40,878 nt of DNA, from contig NZ_FUKO01000021.1 of assembly GCF_900163815.1 (NCBI RefSeq), forward strand, positions 1 to 40,878, in the 5' to 3' direction. This stretch comes from Microbacterium esteraromaticum. Its GTDB lineage: Bacteria; Actinomycetota; Actinomycetes; Actinomycetales; Microbacteriaceae. Position 1 is the stretch's first letter, and every line of letters begins with the position of its first letter. Of this stretch, positions 15,995-24,030 are shown piece after piece. A program made the position numbers and the translations under genes. Below the pieces are notes generated by a model. The model had not been told where the DNA came from, did no database searches, and saw only the letters and a list, made by a program, of their open reading frames with translations.

Positions 15995-18003
15995 TTGTCC
16001 ACCCCGGGGATCTCCTCCGATGGCGCGGTGAGGATCACCACGTGGTGCTCGTGAGGCCGTCATACCTGACCCTTCGCCCAGTGGACGGCGACGAAGACGT
16101 CGAGGTTCTCGCCGCCGACCTGCAAGTCGAGGCAGAGCCGGCGACAGCACGATCAGTCGCCGAGGTCTTGGACCTTCGCATTCTTGATGAACTTGACCCA
16201 CCCGACCGCAAAGTCGTCGACGTCTGGCTCGACGAGCTTGATCGGTATGCCGACCTTATAGACAAGGGCACTCTGCAGGCTGACGCCGCGAAGATCATCA
16301 TCGAGAACGTCAACCGCCGACTTGGCACCGACTATTCGCCTCGCAAGGTTCAACGTCAACGCGCGGCGCTGGAAGCCTCCGGGGTTGGCGGCCTACTCGA
16401 TGGGCGACGCTTCGGGCTCGCTAACACGCCGCCCCGTGCCTACGATGCTCGCCTCGTAGAAGCGTTCGCACATGTAGTCAGTGACCAAACTCGAAAATCC
16501 ACCGGCACCGGAACACGGGTGATCTGGCTGGCACTGCGGGAACTCGAACAACGCCACGGCCCCGGTATCGTCCCAGTGCCAAGCCGAGCCACACTCTTTC
16601 GACTCTTGGGAGAGATAGAGGGAGGCAGACACACCTTCGGGAGCGCGCGAACCCGACGCACCAAAGCGAACCAACCGTCGCATATGTTCGGGAACCGAGT
16701 CGGAGTCAGGCCAGGCGAGCAGGTACTGATCGACACCACGCCAATGGAAATCATGGTCGAATGTGACGGCCAGTCTGTGCGCCCTGACCTGACGATCCTC
16801 CTCGACGAGGCGTCCCGCAGCGTGCTATCGGCCATCGTGACTGTCGGCACCCGAAGCATCGACCTGGTGGTCGTGCTCGCTCGTGCCCTCGTTCCCTACG
16901 CATTCCGCCCCGAGGGAGTCCGCGCAAACCGCCGCGCCACGTCGGAGGCCTGGATAGGAGACGACGAGCTCCTAGCTCAACGGTTCGAACACGCCAGGGA
17001 CGCGCAGGCGTATATATTCCCGGAAACCATTACAACCGACCACGGATCCGCCTATGTCTCACGCCACTTCACTGACGCCTGCCAATCCCTCGGCATCTCT
17101 CTCACGTTGGCCGCAAAGTACACGCCGACGCACAAGGCGAAGGTCGAGAAGATGTTCGACACGATCAAGGTCCTATTCACTCAATACGCCATCAGCTTCC
17201 TCGGCGAAAGCCCCGACATGCGAGGGGACGAGTCGATCTCGACCGGTGAACTTCTCACCCTGGAACAGTTGCAGGAACTACTCGAAGACTGGATCGCAGT
17301 CGCTTGGCAAAACCGTCCTCACAGTGCGCTTCGAGACCCGCGGAACCCGAGACTGAAGTTAACCCCCAACCAGATGGTTGACGCTTTTCGAGAAATCGCG
17401 CCTGAGTTCCACGTACCTCTGGACGCAGACCGCTACCTGGCCTTGCTGCCCACGAGGTGGCGCACAGTGCTGCCATACGGTATCAACCTCGATCTCCGGA
17501 TCTACGACTCCGAGGCCCTCAGCGCAATCCGCAACGTACGCTCTCGACACCGCAACCACGGCGGCAAGTGGCCGATCCACGTTGACCCTTACAACCCCAT
17601 GACAGTTTGGATAGAAATCGGAGACTCCTTCGTTCCGCTCACCTGGCGTTCGCCGCACAACGGTGCGCCCATGGCAAACGAGGTCTGGCGCGTGGCCCGG
17701 GCGCAGGCGGCCGCCCGGGGCGAGGAACCGAGTCAGGACGACCTCAATGAAGTCATGCGTCGCTTCATGAACACCGGCAACAAGCCGCTCACCGCACGCG
17801 AAAAGAAGCGCGAGAAATCAAACGCGTCCGACCTGCTCGGGATCACAAACCAGATCGCGAAAACCAACTTTCAAGAGGCGACCGTTGAGGACGCGACCTC
17901 CGCAGATAGCGGTATCGCCCCGACGGCTGTCCACGACGACAAGAAGCCCATCTGGCCTGTGGCCCCGCCCTTCGGCTTCACTCGACAAACAGAAGGCGGA
18001 TAG
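15991..18003 (+). CDS. tnsB: TnsB-like DDE transposase
   Basis: The 670-residue protein is a Mu/Tn7-type DDE transposase. N-terminal helix-turn-helix modules (about residues 100-210) should bind the end repeats. The RNase H-fold core has Asp248 (Val-Leu-Ile-Asp-Thr-Thr), Asp350 (Thr-Thr-Asp-His-Gly-Ser) and Glu386 (Lys-Ala-Lys-Val-Glu-Lys), i.e. the last two separated by 35 residues as in the classic D,D(35)E motif. A Mu-type beta-barrel (about 430-520) and a charged C-terminal tail follow, the latter expected to contact TnsC. All catalytic residues are present, so it appears functional. The start overlaps the end of tnsA, indicating translational coupling. Confidence 0.92.
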   Translation: MIVHPGDLLRWRGEDHHVVLVRPSYLTLRPVDGDEDVEVLAADLQVEAEPATARSVAEVLDLRILDELDPPDRKVVDVWLDELDRYADLIDKGTLQADAAKIIIENVNRRLGTDYSPRKVQRQRAALEASGVGGLLDGRRFGLANTPPRAYDARLVEAFAHVVSDQTRKSTGTGTRVIWLALRELEQRHGPGIVPVPSRATLFRLLGEIEGGRHTFGSARTRRTKANQPSHMFGNRVGVRPGEQVLIDTTPMEIMVECDGQSVRPDLTILLDEASRSVLSAIVTVGTRSIDLVVVLARALVPYAFRPEGVRANRRATSEAWIGDDELLAQRFEHARDAQAYIFPETITTDHGSAYVSRHFTDACQSLGISLTLAAKYTPTHKAKVEKMFDTIKVLFTQYAISFLGESPDMRGDESISTGELLTLEQLQELLEDWIAVAWQNRPHSALRDPRNPRLKLTPNQMVDAFREIAPEFHVPLDADRYLALLPTRWRTVLPYGINLDLRIYDSEALSAIRNVRSRHRNHGGKWPIHVDPYNPMTVWIEIGDSFVPLTWRSPHNGAPMANEVWRVARAQAAARGEEPSQDDLNEVMRRFMNTGNKPLTAREKKREKSNASDLLGITNQIAKTNFQEATVEDATSADSGIAPTAVHDDKKPIWPVAPPFGFTRQTEGG

Positions 18004-18005
18004 CC

Positions 18006-19097
18006 ATGTTTGAGGACCTGCTGAGCGACTTCGACTTCGATGCCCCCACCGTCAACTTCGAATACACGACGAAGGAGGGTTGGCGAGAGTTCGTTGAGTT
18101 CGAGGCGGATCAACCGGTTCCTTGCAGCACGCGAGAGTACGAGGCGATGGCCTCGTCTGACCGCGCGCTCTACAACATCGCCCGGGAAAGATTCATGTCC
18201 GTCGGCGCGCGAATCTCCACCCCCTCGCTACGTAGCTTCGCTGCCGCAGCTCGTAACGCCATGGCCGACAACCGTTCACCGGACGCCAGCAAGTCCGGAG
18301 TGATTATCTCTGGTCGCCCCAGCATGGGCAAGACCACCGCGGTCCAGGAGTTCGGCCGCGCATTCGAGCGGGCACGCCGCGCCAGAAGTACCCAAAAGAA
18401 GCGAGATCTGATTCCCGTCGCCTTCGCCCAGGTGCCGACCCACGCGACAGAGAAGACAATGATGAAGAAGCTCGCTGACTTCTATGCACTTCCCTACTCG
18501 CAGACGGCCTCCTACGAGACTCTGCTGGCTCGCGTCTGCAACGTGATGCGGGAATGCGCGACGGAGATCGTCATCATCGATGACATCCATCGACTCGATC
18601 TGCGGTATCACGCGAACGAGGGAGCGGCCGACGCCCTGAAGGAGTTGTCTGAACGGTTCCCTGGCACGATGATCTATGCCGGAGTAGACGTCGCACGCAA
18701 CGGGCTGTTCTGGGGTTCACGCGGAGAACAGATCATGGCGCGATTCGAGACCGTGCAGTTCGACGAGTACGACATTGCGACCAACGAAGGCGCCGCCGTG
18801 TGGGGCAGGATCCTCACTGAACTGGAAACGTCACTCTGCCTCATCGATCAACCCGAGGGCGACATCTTGCGGATCGCGGCCGAACTCCGCGACATCTCAC
18901 GCGGATCGCTGGGGCGCATGGCCAAAGCAATCCGCCGCTGCGCCCGGGATGCGATACACGACGGATCAGAACGACTGGATCTGGACAACCTCCTGGTTGT
19001 GCTCGCGACCATCCGAAAACTAGAAGACCGCGCCGCCGACGAGGCCGGAACAGGGGTGAAACGCCGCAGAGGTCGGCGGGAAAGAGTCCGGCAATGA
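18006..19097 (+). CDS. tnsC: TnsC/TniB-like AAA ATPase, transposition regulator
   Basis: The 363-residue protein has Walker A Gly103-Arg-Pro-Ser-Met-Gly-Lys-Thr110 and Walker B Ile-Val-Ile-Ile-Asp-Asp (188-193), followed by Ile-His-Arg-Leu, as in the AAA_22/TniB group. In Tn7-like systems this ATPase assembles on target DNA and links the target selector (TniQ/TnsD) to the TnsA-TnsB transposase. It begins two bases after the tnsB stop and its own stop overlaps the first tniQ start (ATGA). Nothing in the sequence suggests loss of activity. Confidence 0.9.
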   Translation: MFEDLLSDFDFDAPTVNFEYTTKEGWREFVEFEADQPVPCSTREYEAMASSDRALYNIARERFMSVGARISTPSLRSFAAAARNAMADNRSPDASKSGVIISGRPSMGKTTAVQEFGRAFERARRARSTQKKRDLIPVAFAQVPTHATEKTMMKKLADFYALPYSQTASYETLLARVCNVMRECATEIVIIDDIHRLDLRYHANEGAADALKELSERFPGTMIYAGVDVARNGLFWGSRGEQIMARFETVQFDEYDIATNEGAAVWGRILTELETSLCLIDQPEGDILRIAAELRDISRGSLGRMAKAIRRCARDAIHDGSERLDLDNLLVVLATIRKLEDRAADEAGTGVKRRRGRRERVRQ

Positions 19098-20050
19098 GGG
19101 CACTGCCCGCGCCCGTGCGAGCATTCCGGGGCGAAACAGTCGCGAGCATCTATGCCCGTCTTGTCACCCGCAACGCACTGACACCCGGAGAACTCTGGAC
19201 CGCCATCCGGAAGTCGCAGCAGGGGCTTCCGTTGCGGACAACACCGGAGGCCGTGCCTCGAGTGGTCGCACAGCTCGCCGGATTGCCCGCGAACTGGTTC
19301 GACGAGGACGACACCCGGAGCCGACTTTTCACTCGTTGCATGCACAGCGGATGGGCGCACTCGCAATGCGCAACCTGTGCTGCGCTCCCCAAGCCGCTCA
19401 CGATGTGTCGACGCTGCGCGGGTGGCGCGCACGTCGAAGTCCAGTCCCGGGCTGGCGCCTTCTGCGCACGCCACGGACGTTGGCACTATGACGGACGCGA
19501 CGACGGCATTGGGACCCGAGCCGCATATGAACGCGCGGAAAGATGCCTGACAGGAACTCTATGGGCGCGCGGGATCGGCCTCGACACGGGTGAGCTCGAG
19601 CTCGCTTGCCAACTCATCTCGACCTACCGCGGACTCGTCGACCGCGATAGCTTCGACCGCAGCGCAGACCAGCGCCTGCGCGACTTCTATCCTGACGCCA
19701 TCGAACTGACCGCATTCCTCACGGCGCCATGGGCACAGGCGTTCCTTCGCAACAGACAGATCGGGCACCTGCCCGTCGCCGCAATGGTCGAGGCAAGTGC
19801 GGCGGCAGTCGCGTCAAGATCTCGAAGCAGACTCAGTTCCGTGCGTGAGACGTTCCTGGCGTCCGGTCGCGAACTGCGACTGGGGGAATCAGCGACGAGG
19901 CCCCTGCGGCACGGCCGTTCCGTTGAAATGGGGTCGCTTGGCATCCTGGTCCGTGACAGTGTTCCGCGCATTCGAGCTGTCTTTCTGCGCCATGACGACG
20001 CCCGTCGTCCACTGACGACGCGGCGCGGCCGACCTCCACGCCGTCAATAG
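19094..20050 (+). CDS. tniQ: TniQ-family target-selection protein, first copy
   Basis: The 318-residue protein begins with the TniQ helical domain (residues 1-75, Pro-Ala-Pro-Val... Glu-Thr-Val-Ala-Ser-Ile-Tyr-Ala-Arg-Leu). A zinc-binding region follows, with Cys82, Cys92-x2-Cys95, Cys105-x2-Cys108, Cys124 and His127. The C-terminal half contains Leu-Trp-Ala-Arg-Gly-Ile, also seen in the second copy. TniQ/TnsD proteins bind the target or a guide complex and recruit TnsC. It is shorter than TnsD of Tn7 (about 500 residues), as usual for TniQ. Very basic C-terminus (Arg-Arg-Gly-Arg-Pro-Pro-Arg-Arg) may contact DNA. Confidence 0.85.
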   Translation: MRALPAPVRAFRGETVASIYARLVTRNALTPGELWTAIRKSQQGLPLRTTPEAVPRVVAQLAGLPANWFDEDDTRSRLFTRCMHSGWAHSQCATCAALPKPLTMCRRCAGGAHVEVQSRAGAFCARHGRWHYDGRDDGIGTRAAYERAERCLTGTLWARGIGLDTGELELACQLISTYRGLVDRDSFDRSADQRLRDFYPDAIELTAFLTAPWAQAFLRNRQIGHLPVAAMVEASAAAVASRSRSRLSSVRETFLASGRELRLGESATRPLRHGRSVEMGSLGILVRDSVPRIRAVFLRHDDARRPLTTRRGRPPRRQ

Positions 20051-20055
20051 ATGCG

Positions 20056-21102
20056 ATGCGCACCCTGCCGATCTACGTCGAACCGGTGCCCGCCGAGACC
20101 ATCAGCGGGTATATCGGACGCCTCGCCGAGAGCCATTGTCTGGAAGTCGGCGAAATCCGTCGCGCGCTGATCCGGGAGGCGGGACGGTCAACGTGGAGCG
20201 ACATTGATCCACGTGTCGCGGTCGCGCTAGCCCGGCTCTGCGGCTTGCCGGATGATGCCTTCGAGGTGTCGTTCGAAGAGCACGGGATGTGGACTCGCTG
20301 CGGTCATCCGCGCTGGCTGCCACAGAAGTGCTTGCGGTGCCGCACGCTTGCCGAACCACACGCTGCTTGCCCAGAATGCGCCGGCGGATTCACAACCACT
20401 ACCAGAGCGAGAACCGGACCTCTCTGCCTGATGCACAGTCGCTGGACCCTACGGGGACTGGCCGTCAAGCTCCCCGTCGGGACGTACGTGAGTCAGGCGG
20501 AACGGACCCTGCGTGGACCCCTGTGGGAACGTGGCATCGCAATACATACCGGCGAGTTCAACCTCGCGGCCGCAGCGTTACTCGCATGGGCCCAAGGAAA
20601 CGATGGTGGCACGTTCCTCGAGGAGCGCGCCCAACGGCTCGGCCTGTCTTGCCCCGCCAGCTTCGAGGAAGTGATGCTGTGCGGCTATCCCGAAGTAGTG
20701 AGAATCGTCGAGGTCGCCATGAGCCCACGGATACTTCGCGGCGTCCTCCAGGTGTCGCGATCGGCGCTGCCACAGATCGACGGCTTCGCAAATGTCATCG
20801 CAAACACGCTGGGTGCAACCGTAAACGAGAGTCTTCACGACTGGGCTGGCGCGGTCATCGGTCACGCCCACCGTGCGGTTCTCTACGCTGCTGGGCTCAG
20901 ACGAACCAAGAGCGCCAAGAACGCGCTATGCCCGCAAGATCGCGCGCTGATCGTTGCGTCGGGCACGAAACGGGCATGCCTGCTGCGGCACGTCTCGCCA
21001 CGAATACTGGACGGACTCAGGCGAGGCCATACTGAGGGCACGTCTCGACTGAGCGTGACCCGAAGATTTCCTCTGGAACCAGATGAGTTGGCGCTGCAGT
21101 GA
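20056..21102 (+). CDS. tniQ: TniQ-family target-selection protein, second copy
   Basis: This 348-residue paralogue follows the first tniQ by five bases. The N-terminal domain has Pro-Ala-Glu-Thr-Ile-Ser-Gly-Tyr-Ile-Gly-Arg-Leu. The zinc ligands are Cys82, Cys92, Cys95, Cys105, Cys108, Cys124 and His127, at the same residue numbers as in copy one. Both copies share the Leu-Trp-x-Arg-Gly-Ile-x-x-x-Thr-Gly-Glu block. The shared layout implies tandem duplication and divergence; the two may serve different targets or act together. ATG 20056 is used, since the ATG at 20051 is out of frame. Confidence 0.85.
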   Translation: MRTLPIYVEPVPAETISGYIGRLAESHCLEVGEIRRALIREAGRSTWSDIDPRVAVALARLCGLPDDAFEVSFEEHGMWTRCGHPRWLPQKCLRCRTLAEPHAACPECAGGFTTTTRARTGPLCLMHSRWTLRGLAVKLPVGTYVSQAERTLRGPLWERGIAIHTGEFNLAAAALLAWAQGNDGGTFLEERAQRLGLSCPASFEEVMLCGYPEVVRIVEVAMSPRILRGVLQVSRSALPQIDGFANVIANTLGATVNESLHDWAGAVIGHAHRAVLYAAGLRRTKSAKNALCPQDRALIVASGTKRACLLRHVSPRILDGLRRGHTEGTSRLSVTRRFPLEPDELALQ

Positions 21103-21103
21103 C

Positions 21104-21388
21104 TTAGCGGCTTCGAAGATCGGGTGCGTCTCCCGGAACCAGATCCGCCAGTGAAATCTCAAGCACCTGCGAGAGAGCGAGGACGGTGCGAAGCGTCGGA
21201 TTCGCCGGAGATCCGGGGCGAGACTCGCCCTTTTCGTACTTCTGGTACGTGTAGCGCGTGAGGCCCGCGCGGTAAGCGACATCCTCTTGACTCAGTCCGG
21301 CGCGCTGGCGCGCGGAACGAAGCGATGTCGCGAAGCGTTGCGAATATACGCTCCACTCCGCTTCAATCTTGTCGTTCCGTCGAGGCAC
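21104..21388 (-). CDS. XRE-family helix-turn-helix regulator
   Basis: This is a 94-residue, single-domain Cro/CI-type protein. The HTH (about residues 28-65) reads Ala-Gly-Leu-Ser-Gln-Glu-Asp-Val-Ala-Tyr-Arg-Ala-Gly-Leu-Thr-Arg then Tyr-Glu-Lys-Gly-Glu. It is convergent with the second tniQ (one base between) and divergent from the unknown gene at 21550. The shared intergenic region has three GTATGGC half-sites, probably its operator. It may control the transposon accessory genes or its own expression. GTG 21388 is the only start that keeps the first helix. Confidence 0.85.
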   Translation of the reverse strand: MPRRNDKIEAEWSVYSQRFATSLRSARQRAGLSQEDVAYRAGLTRYTYQKYEKGESRPGSPANPTLRTVLALSQVLEISLADLVPGDAPDLRSR

Positions 21389-21416
21389 CTACCCAGCGTC
21401 GCGAGTAGGAGCAAGT

Positions 21417-21457
21417 GGTATGGCCTAATCGGTATGGCATAATTTGGAAGGCCATAC
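21417..21457. promoter_or_regulatory. Operator-like half-site array between XRE gene and 21550 gene
   Basis: Direct copies GGTATGGCCTAAT (21417-21429) and GGTATGGCATAAT (21431-21443) are followed by inverted GGCCATAC (21450-21457). CATAAT at 21438-21443 could be a -10 box inside the array. The layout suits binding and repression by the adjacent XRE protein. Confidence 0.55.
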
Positions 21458-21549
21458 GAAACAATCTCGTCCTCGTCGGATCGCTCCGCCATTCCCTGCA
21501 CGTGTGCCGCCCATCCCGATAAAAAGCGGTCGCATCCCGGGGTGGGCCC

Positions 21550-22053
21550 GTGCATGCGACCGCGAATGCGATGGTTGAGATGGGCGAGTCCTATCCAGTC
21601 TGGTGGCAGGGCACAACCGCGCCTCCACCCGCCGAATGGGTTTACGTTTTCGAGGAATTCACCGGTCAAGACACCGCCGAACAATGGGCGCTTGCAGCCG
21701 CGATCTTCGTCGCTCAGACGCGCCGGCGTACTGCTGCTGGCCCAACTTACGCGGAGCTATTCACACATCTGCTCCCAGACACTGCCGGTCTCCCTGGCCC
21801 GTTGCCGCGGAACCTTGATTTCATCGAGCGTAGGCGAGCAGTCGCGGGGTTCCGTGGCCACGCCGCGATCGAATGGCGGCGACGAGGAATGATCAGCTTC
21901 GACAAGGGAGTCATGCGCAGCCTTCGTGTCGGGCGTGAGTTTCGCGAACGATCTCGGCGACGGCAGCAGACTCGCGCGGGGGCGATCGCGGGAAACAAGA
22001 TTGACGCATCCCCAATGTCGGTGCTCACCGATATTGATGAAGGTGTGAGATGA
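21550..22053 (+). CDS. Unknown protein, probable transposon accessory gene
   Basis: The product is up to 167 residues (GTG 21550); ATG 21571 or 21580 are equally possible and would remove 7-10 residues. It has no membrane helix. It is rich in aromatic residues at the start (Tyr-Pro-Val-Trp-Trp-Gln-Gly), then helical and Arg-rich in the last third (Arg-Glu-Phe-Arg-Glu-Arg-Ser-Arg-Arg-Arg), which suggests nucleic-acid or protein contact. It is divergent from the XRE regulator and shares its operator region. I do not recognise a domain. The position next to tniQ suggests it belongs to the element. Confidence 0.55.
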   Translation: MHATANAMVEMGESYPVWWQGTTAPPPAEWVYVFEEFTGQDTAEQWALAAAIFVAQTRRRTAAGPTYAELFTHLLPDTAGLPGPLPRNLDFIERRRAVAGFRGHAAIEWRRRGMISFDKGVMRSLRVGREFRERSRRRQQTRAGAIAGNKIDASPMSVLTDIDEGVR

Positions 22054-22066
22054 AGGGAGAGGCGAG

Positions 22067-22405
22067 ATGCTCGGATATTCAGCGACCGTGTACCAAATAG
22101 CACCAGACGTTGCTGATGCGAATTTCGATCGTATACGCGAGGTTCCGTATCGGCAGGTGACGACATACTTTCAGACGCTGGTCGCCGGGACGCTCGCCGA
22201 CGTCCCCTATCGAACGTGGGTCGATCATCTCCTCAAAGCTTCCGAGGAAGGACGAGCGAGAATGCTGCACGGCGGCGGATATCCGTTCCTCTTCCACGCG
22301 CAGGGGCGAGACATCAAGAATGACTTCGCGGCCTCGGGCGTCGAAGCCATCGCCGACCTCTATGACGAAAAGTGGTATCTCGTCGAGGCGTGGGATCAGA
22401 GCTGA
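22067..22405 (+). CDS. Hypothetical small protein
   Basis: This is a 112-residue soluble protein with no signal or membrane segment. It has mixed alpha/beta character and ends in Lys-Trp-Tyr-Leu-Val-Glu-Ala-Trp. ATG 22067 has GGGAGAGGCGAG upstream as a good ribosome site. It lies 13 bases after the previous gene and one base before the next, so it is in an operon with both. I do not recognise it. Small paired genes like this are common among orphan immunity or toxin-antitoxin genes, but nothing here proves that. Confidence 0.55.
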   Translation: MLGYSATVYQIAPDVADANFDRIREVPYRQVTTYFQTLVAGTLADVPYRTWVDHLLKASEEGRARMLHGGGYPFLFHAQGRDIKNDFAASGVEAIADLYDEKWYLVEAWDQS

Positions 22406-22406
22406 C

Positions 22407-22781
22407 ATGGAGGAGAACTACCCGCCAGAGATCCGACGGATCGTCGCTCGCATCGAGCTCAGCTGGCTCGCAGCCGTTGACGTAGGCCCGGGCTGGTACC
22501 CACTCCTTGGACGTCTCGATGAGCGGCTGTCGTCGATCGCGCCGGCGTACGTCGTGCAGCAGGTCAAGTCGAAGTTCGGGTCGCTGAGCTTCTACGCCAG
22601 AGCTTCTGAGGACCCGTACGACTACAACGAAGAGTTTCACGAGGCGATCCGAGCCGCGGAATGGGAGAGCATCGAGACTTGCGAAGAATGCGGCGCGCCA
22701 GCACGGACCTACACAATCCGAATGTGGGTGTGGACTCTTTGTGCCGATCACGCCAGGGAGAGGACCGCCTCGCAGGCGTGA
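22407..22781 (+). CDS. Hypothetical protein with C-terminal zinc-ribbon-like cysteines
   Basis: The 124-residue protein has a pattern Gly-Trp-Tyr-Pro-Leu-Leu...Gln-Val-Lys-Ser-Lys-Phe-Gly-Ser-Leu-Ser-Phe-Tyr, and then Cys-Glu-Glu-Cys-Gly-Ala-Pro and a later Leu-Cys-Ala-Asp-His. This recalls a family of small proteins seen in phages and near polymorphic toxins, where the Cys/His set probably binds zinc. ATG 22407 is used because the previous gene stops at 22405 and the residues encoded further upstream overlap it. Function is not known. Confidence 0.6.
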   Translation: MEENYPPEIRRIVARIELSWLAAVDVGPGWYPLLGRLDERLSSIAPAYVVQQVKSKFGSLSFYARASEDPYDYNEEFHEAIRAAEWESIETCEECGAPARTYTIRMWVWTLCADHARERTASQA

Positions 22782-22805
22782 TCTTCGACAGTGCTGAGCG
22801 CAACG

Positions 22806-23327
22806 TCAGGATCGGTGCTCCAGATGTTCGTCTAGGAAGTGCTGGATGCCGTCGATATCGGCGATCGTGAGTCCGACGAACTTGTCAGGCACCACAAGGA
22901 ATGACGGAACTTCCGTCATTCTGGTCAGTCGGCTCGCCGCATCGCCTGGCGCCCGATCGTCAGCCCATGCGACCGCGCCGGTGTTTGCCCTTCGGACGTA
23001 GGAGATCAGGCTTTGCATCCGCCATCCCTCGTGAGGCCAGTTTTGCCACGGTACGTACGCGCCGTCGAGTTTGCCCCGCAACGGTCCTTGGATCAGCCAC
23101 TTGACCTGATCGTGCGGCCAGGTCGTCAACCAGGCGATCTGAACGCCGGGGCGCCGGGTGAGCGCCTCCAGAGCATCGATGACCTCATCGCTGACCGACA
23201 TCCACGAGTGCCAACCAGGTGCGGTGCGGTGGGCCTTTTGCTCGTGTTCGTGGTAGATCCGTGCGATCGTGCCGTCGACATCCAGGACGATGAGGGCTTC
23301 CTGCGCTGCGTCGGAGGCTTGCAACAT
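22806..23327 (-). CDS. HAD-like hydrolase, resembling the HAD domain of RNA-repair proteins
   Basis: This is a 173-residue single-domain protein. Motif I is Val-Leu-Asp-Val-Asp-Gly-Thr (both catalytic aspartates). Motif II is Trp-Leu-Thr-Thr-Trp, and Trp-Ala-Asp-Asp-Arg supplies the acidic motif IV. The Leu-Thr-Thr-Trp form and short length resemble HAD domains found in 'Swiss Army knife' RNA-repair proteins, which remove phosphates from RNA ends. ATG 23327 is preferred, with GGAAG upstream; the longer frame to 23432 adds a basic, unlike stretch. Convergent with the zinc-ribbon gene. Bases 23328-23461 show nothing. Confidence 0.65.
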   Translation of the reverse strand: MLQASDAAQEALIVLDVDGTIARIYHEHEQKAHRTAPGWHSWMSVSDEVIDALEALTRRPGVQIAWLTTWPHDQVKWLIQGPLRGKLDGAYVPWQNWPHEGWRMQSLISYVRRANTGAVAWADDRAPGDAASRLTRMTEVPSFLVVPDKFVGLTIADIDGIQHFLDEHLEHRS

Positions 23328-23461
23328 AGAGGGTGCTTCCAATCGCCGCGACGGACTAGACCTACGTTGAAGATACCGGCCTGGTACGCGGGGTGTGCCC
23401 GAAGTGAGTTTCACGGGCGCCGTACCGGCCATGGCCCACCTTCGCCGAATTCTTCACATAC

Positions 23462-23962
23462 CTAGGCGGGTCTGTCAATGTCCCGCGCTCGAGCCCCGTC
23501 GGTCTGCCTTCCACTGTGGAGCTCACGCATGAGTGCGAGCTGCAGTCGATTCATCTCCATCAGCTCCTCGAGTTCCTGTTTCGTGGCGATGTTCGTTTCG
23601 AAGTCGTGCTGTGCGAGCGCGGCAGAGATGCCATCCTGACGCTTCGCTGAGATGAGCAGGATTGCCCCCTGCAGCCCAGCCAGCATGCTGAGGAACAGGT
23701 TCAGAAGAATGAATGGGTACGGATCCCAGGCAAACGACATCGCGTTCATGGCGGCCCAGACGACCATGAATAGCAGGAAGCCGCCAATGAACAACCACGA
23801 ACCCATCCAGTTGCGCAACCGGTCCGCAGCACGCTGCCCTGGTGTCAGGGTCTCGTGGTGCTTCGAATGCCAGTTTGTCAGGGGGTGAGCAGCGCGGTCG
23901 GACTTCGCGGCGGCGGTATCGGGGCGGACCGCCCGCGGATCATTCAGCGAGATCGAAGACAT
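23462..23962 (-). CDS. DUF1003 membrane protein
   Basis: The 166-residue protein has a polar N-terminus, then Asp-Arg-Leu-Arg-Asn-Trp-Met-Gly-Ser-Trp and two membrane helices (about residues 52-72 and 82-104) separated by Asp-Pro-Tyr-Pro-Phe-Ile-Leu-Leu-Asn-Leu. That loop is the DUF1003 signature. A C-terminal coiled coil follows. The family is widespread; function is unproven. ATG 23962 is chosen on GAAGAAGG upstream. It lies 68 bases after the stop of the PNPOx-like gene on the same strand and may be transcribed with it from the 24.6 kb control region. Confidence 0.8.
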   Translation of the reverse strand: MSSISLNDPRAVRPDTAAAKSDRAAHPLTNWHSKHHETLTPGQRAADRLRNWMGSWLFIGGFLLFMVVWAAMNAMSFAWDPYPFILLNLFLSMLAGLQGAILLISAKRQDGISAALAQHDFETNIATKQELEELMEMNRLQLALMRELHSGRQTDGARARDIDRPA

Positions 23963-24030
23963 GCTGCCTTCTTCACGTGCTCCGCCCTCGCCTCCGGCGG
24001 CTTCGGTCAGAAGCCGGGCGGTTGGGGGCG

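Larger units (their letters stand above)
15053..21102 (+). mobile_element. Tn7-like transposition module (end + tnsA-tnsB-tnsC-tniQ-tniQ)
   Basis: The span covers the identified end and the five co-directional transposition genes, all overlapping or within five bases except for the leader. It is a minimum extent: the element must continue to a second end with inverted repeats, which I did not find by eye. No Cas genes or CRISPR accompany it, so it is not an obvious CRISPR-associated transposon. The XRE gene, the unknown genes to 22781 and possibly more to the right are candidate cargo. Confidence 0.8.
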
